Of a DNA stretch of 33,955 nt, positions 15,196 through 22,388 are shown one piece after another. The number at the start of each line of letters is the position of its first letter. The stretch's first letter is position 1. Under the pieces are notes generated by a model. It did no database searches. It was given only the letters and a program-made list of their open reading frames with translations, and was not told the origin of the DNA. The translations under genes were made by a program, and so were the position numbers. The stretch comes from Candidatus Gastranaerophilales bacterium (lineage in GTDB: Bacteria > Cyanobacteriota > Vampirovibrionia > Gastranaerophilales > Gastranaerophilaceae), in NCBI GenBank assembly GCA_944323735.1, contig CALUTO010000022.1, positions 1 to 33,955 of the forward strand. The letters run 5' to 3'.

Positions 15196-15233
15196 AAAAA
15201 CTTAACAGTTTAGAGCTGTTTTGTTAAGTTTTT
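15196..15233. promoter_or_regulatory. Perfect 12-bp inverted repeat in a divergent promoter region
   Basis: AAAAACTTAACA and TGTTAAGTTTTT are perfect inverted copies separated by 14 nt. It looks like a terminator hairpin, yet lies between the 5' ends of divergent genes, so a shared operator or a leader hairpin is more likely. Confidence 0.5.
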
Positions 15234-15309
15234 GTTACAAATCAGGCTTAAAATAGCATTTATTCTGAAAATTCTGTGTTTATTTATTTAGGGAAAGTAG
15301 GTGTGAAAT

Positions 15310-16032
15310 ATGCAGAATATTCCTGTAGGTTATCAACCATACCAGAATAAAACAGTGGCAGTTCCGGCAACAGGCGGAAATGTCAATATTATTATTAATA
15401 ATCCTTCTGCGTCACTTAATCCCAATGGAGCCAATATTAATAACAGCTGTACCGGTTTACCCGGACAATCTTATCCTCCCGGTTATTATATAAACAACAA
15501 CAATATGAACAATCCTGCACCTTCAACTCCTCAGGTGCCATACTCTAATATACCTCTGGCGCAGCAGCCGCTGCAGGGTGCTGACACCGCTGCTAAAAAA
15601 GATAAAAAGCCTATGAAAAATATTGTACAGCTGACGGATGAATATATAAAGACGCTGGAAAATTATCTAAGAAATCCGAATCCAGAAATAAAACTTATGG
15701 GTGCAAAAGAATTGATGCAAAGATTCAGAGAGGATGAATCAAGAAAAAATGATGCAGCTCTGACAAACCTTCTTAATCTGACACTCCAGAGTAAATATTC
15801 TCCCGTAAAAATGATTGGTACTACAATATTGAGCAACGGATGGGCACAGGGCGATGATTTTACAAGACAGCTTCTCAACCAGATACAACAGTCAAAATCA
15901 AGTTACGGATTGGATGCACTGGATGCAGCTGAAGCAGCACTGAAATCAGCAGGCAACACAATAAAAGTGCCGGACAATAACCCTGAATTTTCAAAATCAA
16001 AACAAACATCAAATGAGGTAAAAAATGAATAA
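15310..16032 (+). CDS. Asn/Pro-rich N-terminus plus HEAT-like helical domain, function unknown
   Basis: 240 residues, not recognised. Residues 1-95 are low complexity, rich in Asn, Pro, Gln and Tyr (for example NIIINNPSASLNPNG, YYINNNNMNNP), and probably extended. Residues 100-215 form a regular helical domain: TDEYIKTLENYLRNPNPEIK, LMGAKELMQRF, LTNLLNLTLQS, VKMIGTTILSNG, LDALDAAEAALKSAG. This is the pattern of a few HEAT/ARM-like repeats used for protein binding. No signal peptide. It overlaps the next gene by 8 bases (ATGAATAA), so the two are coupled. A GTAGGTG site precedes the ATG. It is divergent from the 76/800-residue pair and may form one locus with it. Confidence 0.78.
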   Translation: MQNIPVGYQPYQNKTVAVPATGGNVNIIINNPSASLNPNGANINNSCTGLPGQSYPPGYYINNNNMNNPAPSTPQVPYSNIPLAQQPLQGADTAAKKDKKPMKNIVQLTDEYIKTLENYLRNPNPEIKLMGAKELMQRFREDESRKNDAALTNLLNLTLQSKYSPVKMIGTTILSNGWAQGDDFTRQLLNQIQQSKSSYGLDALDAAEAALKSAGNTIKVPDNNPEFSKSKQTSNEVKNE

Positions 16033-16462
16033 ATGGAATTTAGTATCTAAAATTGCAGGAGCTGCAGCGATAGGCTTAATGTCATACGATGCACATAAAT
16101 CAGCTGTGAGAAGAGCAAGAGAAAATGTTAAAATAGGAATAGCTGACAGACTTCCTGATGCTTTTTTGCATTCACGCAGGCTGGATGAAACAAGTTACAT
16201 AACCAGCAAGCTTAAAGATAGAGTTTTTACGGAAGATGCCGATGGGGCACTCTCTGATAAATTTAACGCTGTTACAGGATATCTCGGCGGACTTTTTGAT
16301 CAGCTTATATCAAATATAATACCTCTCGGATGTGCAATAGGTACGCTGGTGACAAATAAAGCCAGCAAATTCTTCGGAATAGGTCTCGGTTTGTGCGGTA
16401 TTAAATATCTTCTTAGCGACGTATTCGATTTCGGAAGAGTCAGACATTTTGATAATCATTAA
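16025..16462 (+). CDS. Small membrane-associated protein, function unknown
   Basis: 145 residues, not recognised. A weakly hydrophobic N-terminal helix (KIAGAAAIGLMSYDA) is followed by a basic region and a C-terminal half with two hydrophobic helices: LFDQLISNIIPLGCAIGTLV (about 91-110) and FFGIGLGLCGIKYLLSDVF (about 116-134), the latter glycine-rich. A hairpin-anchored membrane protein is the best guess. Its start overlaps the end of the HEAT-like gene, implying stoichiometric co-production, for instance a membrane anchor for it. The pair ends at a strong terminator. Confidence 0.75.
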   Translation: MNKWNLVSKIAGAAAIGLMSYDAHKSAVRRARENVKIGIADRLPDAFLHSRRLDETSYITSKLKDRVFTEDADGALSDKFNAVTGYLGGLFDQLISNIIPLGCAIGTLVTNKASKFFGIGLGLCGIKYLLSDVFDFGRVRHFDNH

Positions 16463-16463
16463 T

Positions 16464-16497
16464 AAAAAAAGACTGTTTTCAAAACAGTCTTTTTTTA
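16464..16497. terminator. Bidirectional terminator
   Basis: A-run, GACTGTTTT, C-A turn, AAAACAGTC, T-run: a long A/T-extended perfect hairpin between the convergent 145-residue gene and the RHH gene. Confidence 0.9.
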
Positions 16498-16507
16498 TTC
16501 CCGTCTA

Positions 16508-16546
16508 TTAGTCCAGTATTGCTTTCCAAAAATTTAGTCCAGTAAT
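16508..16546. repeat. Short direct repeat at the 3' end of the RHH gene
   Basis: TTAGTCCAGTATTGC (from 16508) and TTAGTCCAGTAATGC (from 16534) are near-identical copies 26 bp apart. The second contains the stop and last codons (ALLD) of the ribbon-helix-helix gene, so the 3' tail has been duplicated once outside the coding sequence. Confidence 0.7.
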
Positions 16547-16722
16547 GCCTCTAAGATTGTTGCATTTTTTGCAGCAAGTGTGTTTTCTCTTACCTTCTGT
16601 TTATGAATGTAAGTTCTTAATGCTTCACGAATAAGTTCGCTTCTTGTACGGTTTTCTGTTTCTGCTACTGTGTCAATTTTGTTCAAAAAATCTTCGGGCA
16701 TTGAAATTAAAACTCTTGCCAT
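16534..16722 (-). CDS. Ribbon-helix-helix (CopG/Arc-type) DNA-binding protein
   Basis: 62 residues. The N-terminal strand ARVLISMPEDFLNKID, the helix-turn-helix ENRTRSELIREALRTYI and the basic KQK give the classic RHH pattern (R-V-x-I-S-x-P then R-S-E-L-I-R-E-A-L). Such dimers bind operators through the beta ribbon and often act as antitoxins or small repressors. No toxin-like partner lies next to it: the upstream 184 bp are empty and the downstream neighbour is convergent. It is therefore an orphan regulator, possibly autoregulatory. CGGAGGAAAC precedes the ATG at 16722. Confidence 0.88.
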   Translation of the reverse strand: MARVLISMPEDFLNKIDTVAETENRTRSELIREALRTYIHKQKVRENTLAAKNATILEALLD

Positions 16723-16906
16723 TTTGTTTCCTCCGTTTATATATATGTCTCTCTCTTGTTTTTTATTTATCTCTCGTACTTATATAAAGGCTAATTAATT
16801 TAAAAAATTGCCCTTTTAAAGAATAAAAAATATAGAATAAGTATATATTTTTTATAAATGCACATATAGCAGGATTTTTCGGGTTTACAATACTTAATAA
16901 ATATGT

Positions 16907-18271
16907 TTAGATTTTCTTTTTTCCGTGCAAAATATGCTGCATTTCTAATAATGCAGTATATGTAGGCATGATAACAAGATTACCTGTTGACTGGTAAGGG
17001 AAAGTTTTAAGAGCATATTTAACAGCACTTGATATATTATAAACTGTTACAATACGTTTTGTATTTATGCCTGCATATTTGAGCCTGACTGCCATATCGT
17101 CCGCTCTTAGCCCGCTTACAACAATTTCTCCGTCATAATCTGCCAGCAGCTCAAAATCTGTATCCCACAGCCATGATACATCTCTTCCGTCAGCGTAATT
17201 GTCATTAATAATAATAAGAAGTTTTGCTGTTGTTTTTCTGTTTATAGTACGCAGCACTTCTGATGCACCGGTAGGATTTTTTATAAGCTGCACGAGAACC
17301 GGGATGTTTTCAAGCTTGAATTTTTCTGCACGGCCAAATACGGATTTGTAAGAGTCCAGTGCGCAGCGAATAATATCCGGAGAAATATTCTGTTCAAGCG
17401 CAGCACAAACCGCAGCGAGAACATTATATGCATTATATAACCCTTTGAGTTTTGTAACAAATTCGTATGAGTTATTATTGTGAAAAACAATAATCTTTGA
17501 GTTGTCATCACCTATCACGGCTTTTGCTCTGTAATCCGGATTAATCCTCTTATTTGAACAGTGCGGACAGAAATATTTTCCTATATGTGCGTAATATCTC
17601 TTATCATACTCGAAAGAAGCACCGCACGAACACATAACACTTTCCGGCGGAGCCTGTGAGTCAGAGATTTCATCTTCGTATTGTATTTCATCAAAACCAA
17701 AAAATATTCTGTTTGTATTCATTCCCAGCCCTGCAACAATAGGGTCATCTGCGTTTAAAATAAGCTTTAAATCAGGATTTTTTGAAATTGCATCCTGAAT
17801 TTTTAAAGCAGTTGTATTTAATTCCCCGTATCTGTCCAGCTGGTCTCTGAACAAGTTCGTCACAATAAGATAATCAGAATTTATATAATCATATAGCCGT
17901 GTTAAATAAGCTTCATCGGATTCTAAAACAGCATAATCAAATTTTGAAAAAGGTTTGTAGCTGACAGCCAGTGAACTGGCAATACCTGTCAGCATATTAG
18001 CTCCCTTTTCATTGTGGAGAACAGTTGCGTCAGAGGTTTTTATAATATGTGCAATCAATCCTGCAGTGGTTGTTTTTCCGTTAGTTCCTGTTATTGTAAT
18101 TATTTTTTTTCTGCAATATTTCGACACTGATGAGAGAAAATCTTTTTTTATTTTTAAAGCAATAACTCCGGGCATTGAGGTGCCTGAGCTATGCAAAAGG
18201 TGAAGTCCGAGGTTTGCTGTTTTTGCAAGTGATAGTGCTGTATAAAATTTTATATTTTCTAATGCTTTCAT
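16907..18271 (-). CDS. murT: Lipid II isoglutaminyl synthase subunit MurT-like Mur ligase
   Basis: 454 residues from the ATG at 18271; the frame stays open to 18361, but that would run through folC's promoter and start. MurT, with the amidotransferase GatD, amidates the D-Glu of lipid II to D-isoglutamine. Features: Mur ligase P-loop ITGTNGKTTT (60-69), the zinc-ribbon insertion with C214/C216 and C235/C238, and a C-terminal DUF1727 domain with VQLIKNPTGASEVL and NDNYADGRDVSWLWD, which carries the Asp that completes the GatD catalytic triad. No gatD is adjacent on either side, unlike the usual murT-gatD pair. A -10 box (TATAAT) ends 9 nt before the ATG and no Shine-Dalgarno exists, so the message is nearly leaderless. 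Confidence 0.88.
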   Translation of the reverse strand: MKALENIKFYTALSLAKTANLGLHLLHSSGTSMPGVIALKIKKDFLSSVSKYCRKKIITITGTNGKTTTAGLIAHIIKTSDATVLHNEKGANMLTGIASSLAVSYKPFSKFDYAVLESDEAYLTRLYDYINSDYLIVTNLFRDQLDRYGELNTTALKIQDAISKNPDLKLILNADDPIVAGLGMNTNRIFFGFDEIQYEDEISDSQAPPESVMCSCGASFEYDKRYYAHIGKYFCPHCSNKRINPDYRAKAVIGDDNSKIIVFHNNNSYEFVTKLKGLYNAYNVLAAVCAALEQNISPDIIRCALDSYKSVFGRAEKFKLENIPVLVQLIKNPTGASEVLRTINRKTTAKLLIIINDNYADGRDVSWLWDTDFELLADYDGEIVVSGLRADDMAVRLKYAGINTKRIVTVYNISSAVKYALKTFPYQSTGNLVIMPTYTALLEMQHILHGKKKI

Positions 18272-18277
18272 AACAAT

Positions 18278-18306
18278 TTGATTATAACTTAAAACCAAAC
18301 TATAAT
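18278..18306 (+). promoter_or_regulatory. Promoter of folC
   Basis: TTGATT (18278-18283), exactly 17 bp, TATAAT (18301-18306), ending 6 nt before the folC ATG. A near-consensus promoter placing the start site at the ATG: leaderless. Confidence 0.75.
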
Positions 18307-18309
18307 TAA
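18281..18309 (-). promoter_or_regulatory. Promoter of murT, overlapping the folC promoter
   Basis: On the minus strand TATAAT (18286-18281), with a poor -35 (TTAATT, 18309-18304) at 17 bp. It occupies almost the same bases as the folC promoter on the other strand. Confidence 0.5.
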
Positions 18310-18312
18310 AGC

Positions 18313-19587
18313 ATGCAAACTGAAAATCAATATGATGAAGCTGTCCGTATTTTAACTTCAAGAGAAAAATTTCATATATGTTTGGGTTTGGACAGAATTT
18401 CTTCGATTTTAAAAATTCTTGGCAATCCTCAAAATAAACTGAAAATTATCCACATTGCGGGAACTAACGGAAAAGGCTCTGTATCAAAAATTATTTCCGA
18501 AGTTTTAATCCGTGCCGGATATAAAACAGGATTGTATACAAGTCCGCATATACTGGACTATACAGAAAGAATACAAATTAACAATACACCTGTTCAAAAA
18601 GATGATTTTGCACGACTTATAAAAGATATATGCTCTCTTTCTGCAAAAAAAAATATTTATCTCACGGAGTTCGAGGTGCTTACTGCTGTTATGTTCAAAT
18701 ATTTTGCTGATAATAACACTGAAATATGCGTTGTAGAGACGGGGCTCGGAGGCAGGCTGGATGCAACAAACGCAGCAGAACATAATCTTTTATCTGTTAT
18801 TACTTCAATTTCACTTGACCATACAGACCGGCTGGGTAACACAATAGAAAAAATAGCAGCAGAAAAAGCCGGCATAATAAAACAGGAATGTCCTGTTGTT
18901 GTGAATCCTGAAAATAGAGGCTATAAAGTAATAGAAATCACAGCAAAAAAACTGAATTCAAAAATTATAAAAGCACAACATGCTGAATTACAATTTTCAG
19001 GAAATGATAGTTACGCAATAATTGACGGAAATAAATATATTTTCAATATGTTGGGGCTCTGGCAGAAAGACAATCTCGGGCTTGCGGCAGCAGCGGTTTC
19101 TTATCTCCAGGAATACGGCTTAAATATAACGGAAGAAGCATTTTCCTCTGCACTGAAAAATGTTGTATGGCCGTGCCGGTTTCAGTATATAAAAGAAAAA
19201 AATTTAATAATAGACGGAACGCACAATCCTGACGGAGCCAGACTTTTGAGAAGCAGTCTTGACTTTTATTTTCCGACTCAAAAAAGAACCTGGATATACG
19301 GTTCAATGAAGAACAAAGACTACAAAAAAATAATGAAAATCCTTTTCAGGGATGAAGATAATGTATATTTCTGTGAATTCAATCATTCAGGCAGCGCAGG
19401 TGCAGATGATTTATACGCTGCAGTACAAAAAAATTATAAAAAAATAGACATAAAAAACATAGAAAAATTTTTAACTTACGCTGAAACAGACAGGATATAT
19501 ATTATTTCCGGCTCTTTTTATCTTATTGGCGAAATTTTGAATTTAAATCAGTCTCTAAAAAATATAGCCCGGTTGGATAATTCATAA
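18313..19587 (+). CDS. folC: Dihydrofolate/folylpolyglutamate synthase
   Basis: 424 residues. FolC adds L-Glu to dihydropteroate and then lengthens the polyglutamate tail of folates, using ATP in the cytoplasm. Family motifs: IIHIAGTNGKGSVSK (45-59, P-loop), LYTSPHILDYTERI, VETGLGGRLDATN (141-153), SLDHTDRLG, IAAEKAGIIK (with the Lys that is carbamylated in the family) and IIDGTHNPDGARLL. Length is normal. The ATG at 18313 has no Shine-Dalgarno and follows a TATAAT by 6 nt, so the transcript is probably leaderless. Divergent from murT with a 41-bp gap. Its folate product feeds ThyX at 11.7 kb. Confidence 0.96.
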   Translation: MQTENQYDEAVRILTSREKFHICLGLDRISSILKILGNPQNKLKIIHIAGTNGKGSVSKIISEVLIRAGYKTGLYTSPHILDYTERIQINNTPVQKDDFARLIKDICSLSAKKNIYLTEFEVLTAVMFKYFADNNTEICVVETGLGGRLDATNAAEHNLLSVITSISLDHTDRLGNTIEKIAAEKAGIIKQECPVVVNPENRGYKVIEITAKKLNSKIIKAQHAELQFSGNDSYAIIDGNKYIFNMLGLWQKDNLGLAAAAVSYLQEYGLNITEEAFSSALKNVVWPCRFQYIKEKNLIIDGTHNPDGARLLRSSLDFYFPTQKRTWIYGSMKNKDYKKIMKILFRDEDNVYFCEFNHSGSAGADDLYAAVQKNYKKIDIKNIEKFLTYAETDRIYIISGSFYLIGEILNLNQSLKNIARLDNS

Positions 19588-19637
19588 TAATTTTTTAGTT
19601 ATACATAATAACATAACCCAATAAAAAGGAGTTAATC

Positions 19638-20339
19638 ATGTTAACAAGCACTATCAAATCAAGCGATGAACAAACAACTAAGCTAATCAGTGTTGTCATC
19701 GTAGAGGACTACAAACTTACACGTGTCGGTCTGCGTTCAACTATCAATGAGTTTGAAAATATCAGAGTTATTGGTGAGGCAGAGGATGCAAAATCAGGGC
19801 TCGAGATTATCCAGAGAGAGAAACCCGATGTTATTTTAATGGATTTAGGTTTACCTGAAATGAACGGTATAGAAGCTACACAAAGGGTAAAAGAACTTTC
19901 GCCTGATTCGAAAGTAATTATACTTACATCCCATGACAGAGATGAAGAAGTTCTTGCTGCACTGGGCTCGGGTGCATCTGCATATTGTCTCAAAGATATA
20001 GATCCGAAAACTCTTTCAGATGTCATCAGAAATGTCAGCAAAGGAGCCTGCTGGTTGGATCCGGCTATTGCCCAGGTAGCATTGAATCTTTTCCCGAAAC
20101 CTGAAAATACCTCACTTAAGGCACCCGGAGATTTATCCGATGCACGTGCCCAGCTGACAGAAAGAGAATTCGAAGTATTAAGACTTCTGGTTCAAGGAAA
20201 GAGCAACACGGAAATAGCAAAAGAACTAATCGTAAGTGTTCATACAGCAAAGGCGCATGTTTGCAGTATTTTACAAAAATTATGCGTGGATGACCGTGTT
20301 CAGGCTGCAGTAAAAGCAATTAAGGAAAATATAATCTGA
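19638..20339 (+). CDS. NarL/FixJ-family response regulator (LuxR-type HTH)
   Basis: 233 residues: a receiver domain (about 17-135) with acidic pocket E23-D24, phosphoacceptor D69 in VILMDLGLPEMNG, T97 and K119, then a linker and a C-terminal LuxR-type HTH (172-230) with LTEREFEVLRLLVQGKSNTE and IAKELIVSVHTAKAHV. Phosphorylation should drive dimerisation and DNA binding. No kinase is directly adjacent on the same strand; the histidine kinase at 22.4-24.0 kb is convergently oriented and is one possible partner. AAAAAGGAG precedes the ATG. It ends at a strong terminator. The first 16 residues (MLTSTIKSSDEQTTKL) are an unusual extension. Confidence 0.93.
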   Translation: MLTSTIKSSDEQTTKLISVVIVEDYKLTRVGLRSTINEFENIRVIGEAEDAKSGLEIIQREKPDVILMDLGLPEMNGIEATQRVKELSPDSKVIILTSHDRDEEVLAALGSGASAYCLKDIDPKTLSDVIRNVSKGACWLDPAIAQVALNLFPKPENTSLKAPGDLSDARAQLTEREFEVLRLLVQGKSNTEIAKELIVSVHTAKAHVCSILQKLCVDDRVQAAVKAIKENII

Positions 20340-20358
20340 TTGGTCTCTTGTTCACACG

Positions 20359-20386
20359 AAAAGACCCGCATTTGCGGGTCTTTTTT
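20359..20386. terminator. Terminator after the NarL-type regulator
   Basis: AAAAGACCCGC, loop ATTT, GCGGGTCTTTTTT: GC-rich stem with A and T tracts on both sides, shared by the convergent genes. Confidence 0.92.
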
Positions 20387-20411
20387 GCATTCAGAATGTT
20401 TTAAATTTATA

Positions 20412-21050
20412 TTACTGTTTGTTGCAATAATCAAGAAGCGTACTCTGCCAGTCCTCTACTTTTTCAATATAAAAATCTGCGCCTTTTTTCATACAGAGCT
20501 GGCGGTGTTCTTTTTTTGATGAGGCAGTCATAACGCCGATTTTTGAATGATACTTGTTCATTTTATACAATTTGACAAGCTCATCCAATAGCATAAAGCC
20601 CTCTCTGTCCGTAGGAATAAACAAATCCATTATAACAAGCTCATAGTCCTGTTTTTTGTATTTATCTATTGCATCATAAATTTCCTTGGCAACCGTGACT
20701 TCATATCCTATGTTTTTAAAAAGCACAGAAAGCTGGTAGGTAATTACCCCTAAATCGTCAATAATTAAAATTTGTTTTGCATGGGATTCTTCGGGTTCAA
20801 TGTTTTCGAGACCATCCCCGCTGTTTTTTGTAACAATTTTACCACCGGCAGAACTTCTGTCTGCCGCCCCCGTATCACCTGCTGCAGTTTGAAGTTTGTC
20901 AATTTTTCTTTTTATATCAAGCAGTAAATCTTTTAATAAATCAACATTTATACCCTTTTCTCCGGGTGGAATTTTACCGACAAGACCATATAATTCATCC
21001 AGAAATTCATCATCAACTTCTATAGTTCGTCTTGCACCTTCTTCACTCAT
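20412..21050 (-). CDS. Receiver-domain protein with an N-terminal helical region
   Basis: 212 residues. Residues 8-55 are an acidic helical segment (VDDEFLDELYGLVGKIPPGE, LLKDLLLDIKRKIDKL), then a Gly/Ser-rich linker to about 90, and a complete receiver domain (93-211) with D98/D99, phosphoacceptor D142 in VIMDLFIPTDREGF, T175 in MTASS and K197. No output domain follows, so it acts by protein contact as a single-domain or phospho-shuttle protein, perhaps using the N-terminal helices. AAAGGAAG precedes the ATG. It is the last gene of the flhA-to-receiver run, 10 bp behind a small helical gene. Confidence 0.9.
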   Translation of the reverse strand: MSEEGARRTIEVDDEFLDELYGLVGKIPPGEKGINVDLLKDLLLDIKRKIDKLQTAAGDTGAADRSSAGGKIVTKNSGDGLENIEPEESHAKQILIIDDLGVITYQLSVLFKNIGYEVTVAKEIYDAIDKYKKQDYELVIMDLFIPTDREGFMLLDELVKLYKMNKYHSKIGVMTASSKKEHRQLCMKKGADFYIEKVEDWQSTLLDYCNKQ

Positions 21051-21060
21051 AAATCTTCCT

Positions 21061-21300
21061 TTATTTTGTTAAGTTAATATTCCTTATTGTAATATTTTTT
21101 TTTAATAATTGCCACCATTTTTTTTCCGGTGATTTATCTGTATTTTTACTTTTCATATAAGACATACAAGCATTCAAAATTTCTATTATCTGGCTGTCTG
21201 ACAAATTCATGTGCATTTGTAGGTCGGAAATATATTTTTTTATATATTTCTCTGCAATTTTCGAGGTTTCATTTTTATTGTTTAACAAACCGTCTTTCAT
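21061..21300 (-). CDS. Small helical protein within the signalling operon
   Basis: 79 residues, not recognised. It is charged and helical (NETSKIAEKYIKKYISDLQM, SDSQIIEILNACMSYMKS) with a basic C-terminus (KKWWQLLKKNITIRNINL). No signal peptide. TAAGGAG lies 6 bases before the ATG. Sitting between an HD-GYP regulator and a receiver protein with spacings of 62 and 10 bp, it may be an adaptor of the pathway. Position is the only evidence for that. Confidence 0.7.
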   Translation of the reverse strand: MKDGLLNNKNETSKIAEKYIKKYISDLQMHMNLSDSQIIEILNACMSYMKSKNTDKSPEKKWWQLLKKNITIRNINLTK

Positions 21301-21362
21301 CAGAACTCCTTACTCATGTGTAATATTACAGAATATACTGATGAAAAACATTATCAATTAGT

Positions 21363-22373
21363 TTAATCATCATATTTAATCAAATCTAATTGTTTAATCG
21401 TTGATATAATTTCATCGAAGCAATTTTCAAATGCATTAACAACATCAGGATCAAACTGGGTGCCCGAATATTTTTTTATTTCTTGCAGTGCATCGCTGTA
21501 GTCAAGTCTGTTACGGTATATTCTATTTGAGACAATACTGTCGAATGCGTCAGCAAGAGCTATTATTCTTGAACCTACCGGAATTTCATCTCCTTTTATG
21601 CCGGCAGGGTATCCGGTTCCGTCATATTTTTCATGGTGATATTTAATTATTTCAACAACATCTTTTAATTGTTTTATATCCTCCAGTATTTTTACACTGT
21701 AGCTTATATGCTTTTTGATTTCATCATACTCTTCCTGATTTAAGGAGCCTATTTTATATAATATTTCATCAGAGACACCTATCATTCCTATATCATGCAG
21801 CATGCCGGCAAGCTCAATTTTACCCACTTCAACAGTCGGCAAATTCATTTGCTGGGCAATTTTTACCGAATAATATGTAATTCTTCTGCTTCTGCCCGAG
21901 GTAAAGGAATCTCTGGCATCCAATGCTCCCATGATGGCTTTGATAGTACCGGAAAAAAGTTCTTTTAAATCTTCTATAAGCTTGTCATTGTCATGTTTCA
22001 GCTGATAATATTCAAGTGCTGCAGATACAATAAGCTGGAGCTCATCGGGGTTGTACGGCTTTTTAATATATCTGTATATCTTTGCATAGTTTATTGCATC
22101 TATAAGAATATTTGCATCTGAATATGCAGTGAGGAGTATTCGCATTGTGCCGGGACTTTTTTCAAGCACTTTTTTTAAAAACTCAACTCCGTCCATTTCC
22201 GGCATTTTGTGGTCGGAAATCACAAGTTCATAATGCTTTTCATCCAGCATATCAAGTGCCTTCAGCGGAGATGTACACCGGTCAAGATTATATGACCCTC
22301 TAAGCGTTCTGTACAGCAGTGCCAAATTATCTTCTTCATCATCTACAAGCAGTATATTATATTTTTCTGTCAT
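21363..22373 (-). CDS. Response regulator with HD-GYP domain
   Basis: 336 residues: receiver domain (5-120) with D11/D12, phosphoacceptor D54 in VISDHKMPEMDG, T82 and K104, then an HD-GYP domain (about 140-330). HD-GYP proteins hydrolyse cyclic di-GMP. Visible motifs: LHDIG (H193, D194), KKHISYS (H222), HHEKYDGTGYP (246-256) and ALADAFDSI. Two normally conserved positions differ: the HDIGK lysine is Met (HDIGM), and the usual GHSxRV reads GRSRRI, losing a His that is a metal ligand in characterised enzymes. Activity may thus be altered or lost, leaving a binding or sensing role. GGGA precedes the ATG. It follows the histidine kinase by 15 bp, so that kinase probably phosphorylates it. Confidence 0.93.
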   Translation of the reverse strand: MTEKYNILLVDDEEDNLALLYRTLRGSYNLDRCTSPLKALDMLDEKHYELVISDHKMPEMDGVEFLKKVLEKSPGTMRILLTAYSDANILIDAINYAKIYRYIKKPYNPDELQLIVSAALEYYQLKHDNDKLIEDLKELFSGTIKAIMGALDARDSFTSGRSRRITYYSVKIAQQMNLPTVEVGKIELAGMLHDIGMIGVSDEILYKIGSLNQEEYDEIKKHISYSVKILEDIKQLKDVVEIIKYHHEKYDGTGYPAGIKGDEIPVGSRIIALADAFDSIVSNRIYRNRLDYSDALQEIKKYSGTQFDPDVVNAFENCFDEIISTIKQLDLIKYDD

Positions 22374-22388
22374 TTTTTATTCCCTAAC

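Noticed and set aside
16534-16722. Antitoxin of a toxin-antitoxin pair
   Set aside because: No small toxin-like frame exists within 180 bp on either side, so only the regulator assignment is kept.
18272-18361. 30-residue N-terminal extension of MurT
   Set aside because: It would read through the folC start and both promoters; Mur ligase homology begins after the ATG at 18271.
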